Below, piece after piece: positions 1 through 9,629 of a DNA stretch of 64,000 nt. Position 1 is the stretch's first letter; each line of letters opens with the position of its first letter. The DNA is taken from positions 1 to 64,000 of the forward strand of contig JACONQ010000019.1 of NCBI GenBank assembly GCA_014281115.1. The letters run 5' to 3'. The notes below the pieces were generated by a model. That model did no database searches. It was not told the DNA's origin and was given only the letters and a program-made list of their open reading frames with translations. The stretch is from Laburnicola sp. R22_1 (Eukaryota > Ascomycota > Dothideomycetes > Pleosporales > Didymosphaeriaceae). The translations under genes and the position numbers were made by a program.

Positions 1-42
1 ATTGCTAAGGTTAAAGGATTCATTCCCACGGTAACACCAGCA
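1..42. other. Non-telomeric sequence distal to the telomere tract
   Basis: Forty-two bases of unique sequence lie outside the telomere repeats, on the side where the chromosome end should be. A natural left end would begin directly with CCCTAA. This could be residual read or adapter sequence, or a sign that the tract is interstitial. Nothing coding is visible. Confidence 0.5.
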
Positions 43-232
43 CCTAACCCTAACCCTAACCCTAACCCTAACCCTAACCCTAACCCTAACCCTAACCCTA
101 ACCCTAACCCTAACCCTAACCCTAACCCTAACCCTAACCCTAACCCTAACCCTAACCCTAACCCTAACCCTAACCCTAACCCTAACCCTAACCCTAACCC
201 TTAACCCTAACCCTAACCCTAACCCTAACCCT
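43..232. repeat. Telomere repeat tract (CCCTAA)n
   Basis: About 31 copies of CCCTAA, the C-rich strand of TTAGGG, run without break except for one variant unit with an extra T near position 201. The orientation fits a left chromosome end read towards the centromere. TTAGGG is the standard telomere repeat of filamentous ascomycetes. The tract passes directly into a copia retrotransposon fragment. Confidence 0.95.
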
Positions 233-780
233 TATTAAGCTGTTTAGTAGTCTTATAGCCTAGAAGGCAAACAAACAAGACACTGTCACCACTTTAACAA
301 CTAAAGCTAAGTTGCTAGCACTCTTACAGGTTATAAAGGAGGCACTCTTTACAGCTTAGTTAATCGCTAAACTTAAGATTAAACTCTCACCCTTAATAAT
401 TACTATTAAGTGCGACAATTAACAAACTATCCGACTTATTACTAAAGAAATTGCCAAGTTACAAATAAAGCTTAGGCACGTTAGTATATACAATTATTAG
501 CTTTAATAAGAAGTAGTGCGTGAAGCTATTAAAGTCTAGTACTAATAATTAGAAGAAATAGTAGTAGATAGTCTTATAAAGGCTCTGCTAGCTAGCAAAT
601 AGACTAAGTTTGTTACTTAACTCGAACTTAAAGATGTTAGAGGAAGAATAACCAACTAAGAGGTCGACCTAGACAAATTAGAACACAAGATAGAAGTTTT
701 TAGACTATGAGCTATAGTACGGTTGCGAAGAATTAGGTCTGGCTTAGAATAGTTCTAAGCTAAGGGGGTGTGTTAGATAG
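233..780 (+). mobile_element. Ty1-copia 3' fragment (RNase H end) abutting the telomere
   Basis: The plus strand encodes, with many stops, the copia RNase H core: a SKQDTVT-like motif near 270-285, then the region around the CDN motif near 410. It aligns by eye with the 3' part of the copia element at 12235-12750, and ends with the same polypurine-like stretch and TGTGTTAGATA, the start of the LTR. Everything upstream in the element (gag, integrase, RT) is missing and the LTR is cut after a few bases. The stops are TAG/TAA at former CAG/CAA sites, as RIP would produce. Confidence 0.8.
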
Positions 781-960
781 ACAGTTCCTACAAATCACTA
801 TAATTTCACTATAAATTATAGTGGGTAGATGTTTCTAATTATATAGCCTATACACACTAGTAATTAGTGTAAATTATAGTGTTTTCACTATAAAATTAAA
901 AGAGGCCGGCGCACCACTATTTTGCACTGCCCCTATACTATCCCAAATAGTACTAGTGTA
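781..960. repeat. AT-rich palindromic segment, possible MITE remnant
   Basis: The motif CACTATAA and its complement TTATAGTG recur four to five times between about 797 and 890, in both orientations, so the segment can fold on itself. No coding frame is visible. It could be the remains of a miniature inverted-repeat element or of LTR sequence belonging to the copia fragment to the left. The assignment is weak. Confidence 0.35.
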
Positions 961-2984
961 TCTTAGCACTAGATAGATACTTCTCGCGATAGCTAAGCTT
1001 CTCTAGGAAGAATAAGGAAAAAATATTAATTAATTAACTATACTACTTCTCATCTTATCTTATTAAGAATACCCCTATATCTAACACCTTTGCAATAGCA
1101 CTACCTCTTAATATAGATAGATTTAACTTCTATAGCCTTAGTTATAAATTTAAAAACTAGGATTAGCTTATACGCTTCTACTATATACTTTAGACTCTTA
1201 GTTAGAGTCTACTAGCTGCCTTCTACTATTACTTCTACTAATTTCTAAGTTATCTAGAATTTAGTTTATACTTATATATAATTGCGCAATATTTACCTAT
1301 ATCTTAAGTAGAGTTTCTAAAGTTCTTATATCTAGGTCCTTTATCTATTATAGGATACGCTACTTAAAGGACTTAGTACACTTATTTATTTATTCCTTCT
1401 CGCTTTTTTATAGTTGGCTAAGAACCGCCATAGTCTTTATATTATTTACTACTAGTAGTAGTCTATATACCTTCTTATTATCTATTAATATATTTGGCTA
1501 GATAATAGAATCTTAAGGGATATAAACGTTAGCACTAGTTTAAAGATTAATAGCTAAATAGGCGCTAGTTAGAATGCCTAAAGAAGGTGCAGACTTATAG
1601 TAGATAAAGTTAGGACGAGTTTTACGCTAGGAACTAGAGTTCTTTCTATATAAATATTCTTTGTAATTCTATCTCTACTTTGCCTCCACCTAAGCTTTAG
1701 CTATAGGATATTTTCTTAGCCTACTAGAAGGTCTATTATATAAGGAGGAAATAGTATATTCCTCTATTTCTCCCTTCTTACTTTTTTATAGTTAGCTAGA
1801 AATCACTATAGCCTCTATATTATTTACTGCTAGTAGTGGTCTATATATATTCTTACTCTAGAGTAACTTATTTAGCTAGATAAGAAAATATTAGGTAATA
1901 GGAACGTTAGCGCTAACTTAAAAATTAATATCTAGGTAGGTAGTAGTTATAATACGTAGAGATGCAGGCTTATAGCGGATAGAGTTAGGGCGAGTCTTAC
2001 CCTAGAGGCAACGGGCCTTTCTACACGAATCTTCTTCTTCTTCGCAATTCTGGGTCTACGTTACCTTAGCCTTGGCTTTTGCTATACGATATCTCTTTAG
2101 CCTTTCTTTAGGCATATTATAAGCCATAGATACTACGTTATTATTATCTATTAAGAATGCTTTATAAGTAAGTAAAGGGATTTAGGAGCTAATAATCTCG
2201 GCTTAGCGTACTCTAAATTAAACTCTAATATAGGTTAGTGTCTCGCTTTGCGCGCCTTACCGAATTTAGGCCTTACCTTAATAGGAATACCACCTTTTAA
2301 TATTAATAACTTAATAACCATAACCTTAATTAGAAATTAGAAAAGTGTATTCGATTTATATAATAGACCTGTATATTCTTAACTCTTAAAATAAGAAAAT
2401 TATTTCTCGAAATTTCCTAACCTTAACCGCGATTCCGACCTTTATGTATACTTATTACTAGAGTATAACCTTAATATAGTAATTAATAATATAACTCACA
2501 TATCTAAAAATACACTATAGAGGCTATATTAGAATATATAGGCTATATTATAAATAATATTAGTAGACATATTAGGCCTATTTAGTAGGCGTAATTTCTA
2601 AAGTATAATTTTACTAAGCTACTTTAAAATTATAATAAATATATATTATAGACTATATATAGCATAATATAAACTATATATTTTATTTTTATATTATAAA
2701 TTAAGGTATAATTTTGCTATTTCTTACTAGTAAATTTCACTCTTATTAGTGCTAATTTAGAGCCACTTTTACTCTATTTTTTATTTTACCTTGCCTTTTA
2801 AGACGGAATTATAGTATCTATATAAAAATAGGCCTAGAGCTATTTTCTAATTCTACTAAAATAATTCTAGGTTTTTAGTAGTATTCTCTTGCCTATATTA
2901 GATTTAAATTTGTATACTAAATATAACTATAATTCCTATTTACCTAAAGTAGTTCCCTGCCTACGGCAGCTAACGTATAGCCCC
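961..2984 (-). repeat. RIP-degraded repeat relic with an internal tandem duplication
   Basis: AT-rich sequence with TpA excess and no open frame. Two blocks, about 1385-1750 and 1765-2125, are diverged direct copies offset by roughly 380 bp. Both contain a TTTTTTATAGTTGGCTA/TTTTTTATAGTTAGCTA stretch, an ACTAGTAGTAGTCTATAT-like stretch and a GTTAGGRCGAGTYTTACSCTAG stretch. Read on the minus strand, the better-preserved copy near 1980-2125 gives a lysine/arginine-rich peptide beginning MPKERLKRYR. I could not assign a family. From about 2150 to 2980 I see only degraded sequence. Confidence 0.5.
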
Positions 2985-3263
2985 TGTACACACCTTACTT
3001 AATACAGCTCAGAATTATGATTCGAAATCGTAGGTACCGAATAGGCCCTTACTTGTCGAGCCAGATCGAGTAGCGCAAGATGCACGGCTGGCTGATTTCG
3101 GCATGGATTCAATGTTAGGTGCCAAGTTTCGTACGGTGCTGTTTAAAAACCTCGGGTGCGATGTCCCACTGGCCGTGTTGTTACAGGAGAGCATGGACCT
3201 AGGCGCATTGAGCGCGTTTGTAGCAACGCAGATGCTTGAGAAGCGTGGCGGGCGGCTGTTGTA
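2985..3263 (+). pseudogene. Polyketide synthase C-terminal acyl-carrier remnant
   Basis: One frame reads about 85 residues to a TAG stop at 3261-3263 and has the look of the last domain of a fungal reducing polyketide synthase. It contains the phosphopantetheine-attachment motif DFGMDSM (about 3093-3113, Ser acceptor), followed by helices of the acyl-carrier type (FRTVLFKNLGCDVPLAVLL) and a closing LGALSAFVATQML helix. No ketosynthase, acyltransferase or reductase domain exists upstream; the sequence turns into degraded repeat at about 2980. There is no start codon of its own. The carrier motif itself is undamaged and its base composition is normal. I infer that repeat insertion or rearrangement removed the rest of a subtelomeric biosynthetic gene. 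An NRPS carrier domain is the alternative, but the DS(M/L)xxxxFR context favours a PKS. Confidence 0.75.
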
Positions 3264-4402
3264 GTATTCAAGTAAACAGGACTTACTACCATCTAGTACT
3301 CCTTGGAATTGGCGTCCTTCATCTCATGGAATTGGGGCCAATCTTGCGCAGTATGTAGGGCCTCTGCATCGCATTCGCCTCTCCGAGCTGTGCGCGGCAT
3401 TCCATGAATCAGATAGGGCATGTTATGGTCTCCACAGCGGCCAGAGCTCGATGTTCCGCGTGGATGATGTGCTGGAGTGGTCAAGCACGGGTTGAACAAG
3501 ATGCTGCCGTGGTTAGTACACACGACTTTGGACGTTCAAGGCATAATTCATCTCCCAAACCGCTTTTCGCTCCTCGCCATCAAAGAGCCTTCCCAAGCGG
3601 CAACTTAACGAGCGATGCACAGGCCCCTACTGTGGACCTCCTTTCGCGCCATACGGGTATTCGTCGGACGCGGTAACAGGAAACTTTGCCAAGAATATAC
3701 TCTATCTATGGTAGTTTACTTGCGACGACGGTATCCCTGGTTGCCAGGGAAGTTCTCCTCCTAACGGTGGGTGCAGTGTAGACACGGCCTGCCCGCTCCA
3801 AAAGTCCCACCAACAGAGACATAGATGGCTTTTGTCCGTCGTGAGCCCTGCGGCAAACGAGCGAGCGGGTTGTGGCTGTTGCTGGGCTGTTGCAGGGGTT
3901 CGTGTAGGGCTTGGATACTTGGCAGTCCACCCTTGTTAATTTACCCCTCAAGCCACCAGACCCAGACTCGCGGAAAAATCTCAACCGCGCTAGGCCTTCG
4001 TTTCAAAGGAAACGACCGGTGTTTCCCCGGTACCCAGGGAGGTATTTGTCGTCTTTCGGCCAAGTGGCGCTTGCAAACATGGCTTTTGCCATAGTTTACG
4101 ATAAGCTTCCACTACACCGCAGTGCTGTTATATTAATCTAAGTCATATTGAGCAAAGCAACGGACGGAATGCTCTGCTCTGTACCCCTCGCATGGTTCGG
4201 TAAACAGTGCCGCGTTTCTATACAATTATCATGGCTCGTTTCAAACTGGTGGAACCAGAATTCCGTTGTTTCCAATTCTTCCGTGGCGCGCCCATTGCCG
4301 GTTAGTCGTGCTATGGCGGTTGAACCAGAATCCTGAGTCGTGCTGTGATTATAGAGAGAAATGACGGAGCAATGTATTCGATCCGCCCGTCGCGGATGGG
4401 TG
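3264..4402. other. Intergenic, no supported gene
   Basis: Normal base composition, with several short open frames on both strands, none with recognisable protein content. It lies between the PKS remnant and the arabinanase promoter. Small palindromes occur near 3735-3755 and 4010-4040. I see no RNA gene. Confidence 0.6.
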
Positions 4403-4410
4403 TATATAAG
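4403..4410 (+). promoter_or_regulatory. TATA box of the GH43 gene
   Basis: TATATAAG lies 98 bp upstream of the ATG at 4508, a usual TATA-to-ATG distance for an ascomycete gene with a short leader. No introns or competing ATGs lie between. Confidence 0.6.
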
Positions 4411-4507
4411 GTAGAAGAGACGGTGCGCCTCAAAACAGCCCATCAGTTGCACTGAGTTCTCCAACACACGCAGCAGATCGGTACTCGACTCGGAACTTTC
4501 GCCAAAC

Positions 4508-5470
4508 ATGTTGTCTTTGTGGAAACTTCTTCTCGGAGGCGCGCTCGCCGTCGTGTCCATGGCGCCCGCCGTCAATGGACAAAACTACCCGAACCCGGGC
4601 CGGGTCACCGGCCACACCGGCGTTCACGACCCGACTGTCGTGAAGAGGCCGAACGGCGGATACCTGATGGCTGGCACGGCACCCGGCATCATCCTCAAGA
4701 CCTCTTCCGACCGCACCGACTGGCGCGACGCCGGCCTCGTATGGCCCAACGGCGCCTCGTGGGTGACACCTTACACGGGTAACGCCAGGGCGAATCTCTG
4801 GGCACCAGATCTCTCGTACCACAACGGCCAATACTACCTGTACTACTCTGCCTCGACCTTCGGTTCCCGGAAGTCTGCTATCTTCCTGGCTACCAGCAGC
4901 AGCGGCGCCTCCGGATCATGGACGCACAGAGGCCTGGTTGTCGAGACGCATGCGAACAGCGACCACAATGCCATCGACCCCAATCTGATTGTCGATGCCC
5001 AGGGCAAATGGTGGTTGTCTTACGGCTCGTTCTGGGGTGGCATCAAGTTGATCTCCATCAACCCCAGCACTGGTCTGCGCTCTGGCTCCAGCCTTACCTC
5101 CCTCGCTCGCCGCACCGAAGCCGGCGGCGCCATTGAGGCACCTGTCATCGTCCGCCATGGCAACTACTACTACCTCTGGGTTTCTTTCGACAAGTGCTGC
5201 CAAGGTGCTTCCAGCACCTACCGCATCATGGTCGGTCGTTCCACCAATATTCAGGGCCCTTACGTCGACAAGAGCGGAAGGCAGATGATGTCTGGCGGCG
5301 GAACCCAAGTCATGGCCAGCCACGGCAGCATCCATGGACCTGGTCACCAAGCTGTCTTCCCCGACTCCGATGCCGACGTGCTCGTGTACCACTACTATGC
5401 CAACAACGGAGCCCCCACCTTGGGCATTAACCTACTTCGCTATGATAACGGCTGGCCAGTTGCCTACTAA
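4508..5470 (+). CDS. Secreted endo-1,5-alpha-L-arabinanase, GH43
   Basis: Intronless 320-residue protein, the usual length of fungal AbnA-type enzymes that cleave internal alpha-1,5 bonds of the arabinan side chains of pectin. Residues 1 to about 24 form a signal peptide (MLSLWKLLLGGALAVV then AxA-like AVNG), so the enzyme is exported. The five-bladed propeller is recognisable by its active-site blocks: HDPTVVK (Asp41, general base), IDPNLIVD (Asp157, pKa modulator) and AIEAPVIV (Glu210, general acid). Other family blocks are NLWAPDLSY, SYGSFWGGIKL, YYLWVSFDKCC and SHGSIHGPGHQAVF (His280 region). All key residues are present, so it should be active. It stands alone between a PKS remnant and a gene fragment, close to the telomere, a common place for plant-wall-degrading enzymes of plant-associated fungi. 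Base composition is ordinary and RIP has not damaged it. Confidence 0.95.
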   Translation: MLSLWKLLLGGALAVVSMAPAVNGQNYPNPGRVTGHTGVHDPTVVKRPNGGYLMAGTAPGIILKTSSDRTDWRDAGLVWPNGASWVTPYTGNARANLWAPDLSYHNGQYYLYYSASTFGSRKSAIFLATSSSGASGSWTHRGLVVETHANSDHNAIDPNLIVDAQGKWWLSYGSFWGGIKLISINPSTGLRSGSSLTSLARRTEAGGAIEAPVIVRHGNYYYLWVSFDKCCQGASSTYRIMVGRSTNIQGPYVDKSGRQMMSGGGTQVMASHGSIHGPGHQAVFPDSDADVLVYHYYANNGAPTLGINLLRYDNGWPVAY

Positions 5471-5689
5471 GATGGATGCGCTTCTGTGGGGCTGTTTCCT
5501 GGTTATATTCTTCTTGAATCTTGCCCTTTACCGGGTCTGCTGAGTTGTTGGCGAGGAACCTGGCGAGGAACCTGGCGCAGATTCTTTTCATGTATATATT
5601 CATGCATTCCTTTCGTGGCTATTGATGGCCAATTTACCTTTTAAATGTATATATCCATTCGCGCGGATACGTTCTGCATTCTTCCTAGG

Positions 5690-6043
5690 ACAATTTTATT
5701 ATACTAGCGCTTAAGAAAACCTCCAACGCCTCCGTACGCAAGGGCTTCAACGAGTGGGTTGTCGATTTCGCTCGCCGCGACACGAAACTATCAGATGACG
5801 ACCAAGACGAAGAGTGGCCGTCTGACGTCCGACTCGACGTCTGCATTGTCATCGATGAGCCTGCGCTGAATTCGCTGCTCAAGGCGTCAGACTTTGTTCC
5901 CGGCAAGGTCCCGAACCTTGATCTGGAGCCGTGGGTGGTCGTGGTCGACTCCAAGGATCCGGCGAGCGTGCCTTGCAGTGCAGGAGGCAGCTCACCTGAT
6001 AGTGCTTTTAGCGTTGCCCGATACTGCCCCACAATAACTTAGC
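5690..6043 (+). pseudogene. Unidentified protein fragment (3' exon without a start)
   Basis: One frame is open for roughly 115 codons from an upstream TAG at about 5687 to a TAG at 6041, with ordinary codon use: KGFNEWVVDFARRD, then an acidic stretch DDDQDEEWPSDVRLDVCIVIDE, then VPNLDLEPWVVVVDSKDP. The first residues lack a Met and the first few codons look AT-rich. It is therefore either the last exon of a gene whose front was lost, or a broken gene. The pattern looks like real protein, but I do not recognise the family and assign no function. It lies 220 bp downstream of the arabinanase on the same strand. Confidence 0.5.
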
Positions 6044-6692
6044 CTACCTTACTAAAATAGGTAGTAGGCAGTGGGGGAGGGCCGCATATGGGCTTCACGA
6101 GAGCGCGCGCACGCGTCCTGGCTCAGCTGTTTGGACACTTTGGCTCGCGGTCTCTGGCGATGCTGAGTCCTGTTCGAAAGCACGACAGCCAGATCCCGCA
6201 TTATGACGGTTCTTCGCAGGGCAAGCTTGTCGATCCTGCTAGTGGGTTGGATGGACAATACAAGTTTTCCCAGGGCACACCAAGAGAGTAGACGCGCAGG
6301 TCATGTTGACTAACGGTCGCTTATTAATAATAATAATAATAATAATGTCCCTTGCACTGTTAGAAACGCTGCCTCCCACGGATCACCAAGCCTTGGCCAA
6401 TCGTAGGTTCCCCACTCGAGCATCAACTACAGAAATGGACAACGACAGTTCGGTGGCTGGCTGATGGCTGGAACCGTGCTCTGCATCGGGCAATCCAATA
6501 ACGCAGGAAAGAGAGCGAGGGAGAGAGAGAGAGAGTATAATTTACGTCCCTATGTTACTTTCGTAACTAGCTGACGACACGTGTGCTTGCCGCCTTCCGC
6601 CATCTAGTCATCCAGGAGGGCCGGCAGCGTGCTTGTTCTGTTGGACCCGGCTGCTCCACGTAGAACGCAGGAGATTGGGGGTTACCGCTGAG
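6044..6692. other. Intergenic with microsatellites, no supported gene
   Basis: Contains a (TAA)n/(AAT)n run at about 6321-6345 and a purine (GA)n run at about 6507-6535. No coding frame with recognisable content is present. It ends at the left terminus of the hAT element. Confidence 0.6.
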
Positions 6693-9443
6693 CAGACTTG
6701 TCAACAAGCAAGTCAAGCAAGTTTCGAGCTCGAACTTGACTTGCTTGTATTCCAGCTTCTTGGGAACTTGACTTGCTTGACTTGGGTGAAGTTTTCGTGC
6801 TAATTGCTTGAGACTTGCTTGCTTGCTTAATAGAATTTATGTCGTACAGAGTCGAAGTAGGTACAAATTACTGCTGAGACGACTCCCAGTCGCATATCCC
6901 ATATTGCTGGCCTAGCTCATTGTCGGTAACTAGTGCTTCAAGCTTCTTAGCAATACTATTAGCTAGGCGTTCGAAACTAGCTCGCTGCCAAGCTCAAATA
7001 CATTGCAAAGCTGCTAGCAACTAAGCTCCAATTTTGCGTCTTTTTGGCTCTAATAGGTCACCAAGCTTGCTAAAGAGGCGCTCGCACTCGCAGCTAGAGG
7101 CGGGAATTATTAGAACATTAATTGCTAAGCGCGATAAATTAGGGTATTTTAGCGCCAGTTTAATCTAGTAATAAATAGGGCAGCAACCATCTTTAAGCTG
7201 CTCGCGCGTCTATTTTAGCTCTAGTTTCTTCTACTACTTATACTTATCTATGTCCTTGTTATTGTTGTCGCTATTATTAGCGTTAGCTATCGCGGCAATA
7301 GCGTCTTTAAGATCACTAGGCTACTTTTTAGCGCGTTAGTTTGCCTATATTACTGCCAAAGCTACTTAAACACAGCGTTATTTTTTACTAACTAGTCTGG
7401 CTTTTTACGCTAGCTATAATTATAGTAGCGCTTATAGTATAGGTAAAGAATTATAGCGGCGTATAGGTAAGAACTTATATCAAGTTTAGCGTAGTAGTTA
7501 TTAGCTTTAGCCTAGGCAGCACAAAGGTTAATAGGTATATAATCCTCTAGAGTGCCAGGTTGCTTAAAGTTAACGCTCTCATACTACTTAACGCGTAGCT
7601 TAAGCTTATAGAGTAGCGTTTTAAAGACTAGGATAACTAAGTAAAGCGTACTAAACCTACCTAACTTACTATAACTTTTAAGCTGCTTTATAGCGTCTTT
7701 AAGCGGCTTAAGCGCATTAATATACTCTATAATTACTACCTAGTCCGCGCTATTTAGGCTGTCTAATCGTATCTATTTTAGCACATTAGGGAGCTTATTA
7801 CCGCGTCTTTTAGTAATATTAAGGTTGCGTATACGCTATATATAGTAGTTAGCATAGTTACTAATAGTGTGCTATAGCTTAGTAGCGCGTTTAAAATAGC
7901 TATAGTATAAGTTATAGCGCATATTAACTACCTTAATAGGCTCTAATATTAATTTTTTTATACGTTAATAGCTTTATATTAGTAAGGCGCTAAAAGTAGT
8001 TAAACTTATTATATTACTAAGGCGTTTATATATAGTTAATTATATTAATAAGTACACTTAGAGGGCCGTCTTTACGCTATTCTACTATTAGTTACTTCTT
8101 ATCTCTTAGCTTTATTGCGTTATTATTATATAAGTTGGGATTCTTGCTAAAAATAATAGTCTAGGCAATAAGATTAATTGTATATAGACCGTAGTAAAGG
8201 TAGTAGTAAGAGGTAGTAAAGCTATACTAACTAGTAAGGCAGCTAACTATAGTATTATTAGCGTAGGCATTATTAAGCACAAAGTAGTCTAGCTTTAATA
8301 GACCTATTCTAAACTTCTATAGCATTTAAGTAATAATCTTAGTAATCCTCTTACTAGTGTAGACGCCTACTAGCTATAGTAGTGCTATAGGCAAGTTTAC
8401 TAGCTTACCTAACGTATTAGTATAATAAGCTATAACTTTAAAAAAAGCTAGGCTTACCTCTCTTTATTATCTAACTATTAAAGCTTATATAGATCTTACT
8501 TCTTAATTTAGATAGCGCTATAATAACTTTTAGTAGTATAAATTTATAGAGTCTTATTGCGTATAATAATACGCTATTATAACTTACCTATAGCGCTGCT
8601 TCTATCTTAGAATTAGCAAAGCTAATTAAGGCATAAAAGGTAGACAATTTTAGTTTACTAAGCGGGTAATTATTCTTAAGAAGCTATATAATAATAGTAA
8701 AGTAAAAACTCTATATATTAAAGTTGCCTATCTTATTAGTAGTTTCTTAACTAACTTCTATACTAGAACTAGCTACTATTACTAGTAACTTCTGGCTAGG
8801 TAGCAGCTTCTGCTTAGTAACTTTACTGCTAGCTTTGCTAAGGTTATGACCCGCCTTTAGCTACCCTAGATAAGAGATTACGGCTATTATTAACTGCGTA
8901 ACCTTTAAGATCTCTTTATTTAAATAATACTAATAGTAGTACTTATAGATAAAGTAAAACTTCTTAGACCTACTTTAGAGCATAATATAGTAACCATAAT
9001 TATAAATTTAGCTTTTAGCCTACTTCTAAGTGCGTAGAGGCTTATAAAAGCGCTTTAAATAATTCTAGTTAATGCTATTAAAGTTATCCACAAAATGCTT
9101 ATTAAACTACCCCTTCTTATAATTATCCTTATTAAAACTAGCTACTATGGCCGCTTTACTACTGGCTACAGATTTAATAATAGCCTTATTAGCCACTCTA
9201 TTACGCAACTACAACTTAAATAGGCGCTTTTTAGTAGCCTGGGACGCCGTATCTACTAGGGCTTTGCGCGGTAAGCGCTGCCACTATAGCTACTTAACTA
9301 TTAGATTAATTGCCTATATATCCAGCGAGGCAGACAGCCATTACTAGCTCTCTAGTAGCTCTATAGGCTGGCTTTTAGTACCTTTGCCATAGAAGACGCG
9401 GGCGCGTTTAGAAAGAAAGTTAGGGGTTATTTTAGTGTATCCT

Positions 9444-9629
9444 TGTTAGATATGCAGCTATTAGATAGAACAAGCGCGTTAAGGTTAGATCTGTATAATA
9501 AAGTAGGGACTACCTGGCTTAGCACACTAGCGAAGAAGTTAGAACTAGCTAAACACGGTAGACACAAATATAATATAATTATTATTATCTATTAAGATGC
9601 ATTATTGCATTTAACTATTAAATCTAATA
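9444..9629 (+). repeat. 5' LTR of the nested copia
   Basis: 186 bp, starting TGTTAGATATGCAG. It aligns over its full length with 12749-12934, with differences that are almost all C/T or G/A. Confidence 0.85.

Noticed and set aside
3293..3676. Overlapping 76- and 90-codon frames after the PKS remnant
   Set aside because: On opposite strands over the same bases, neither with protein-like content nor continuing the carrier-domain frame.
6321..6345. Regularly spaced short repeats that might suggest a CRISPR array
   Set aside because: It is a plain trinucleotide microsatellite. Nothing with repeat-spacer structure exists in the window, and the genome is eukaryotic.
9147..9347. 66-codon plus-strand frame
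   Set aside because: Antisense of the hAT transposase, which is read on the minus strand here.
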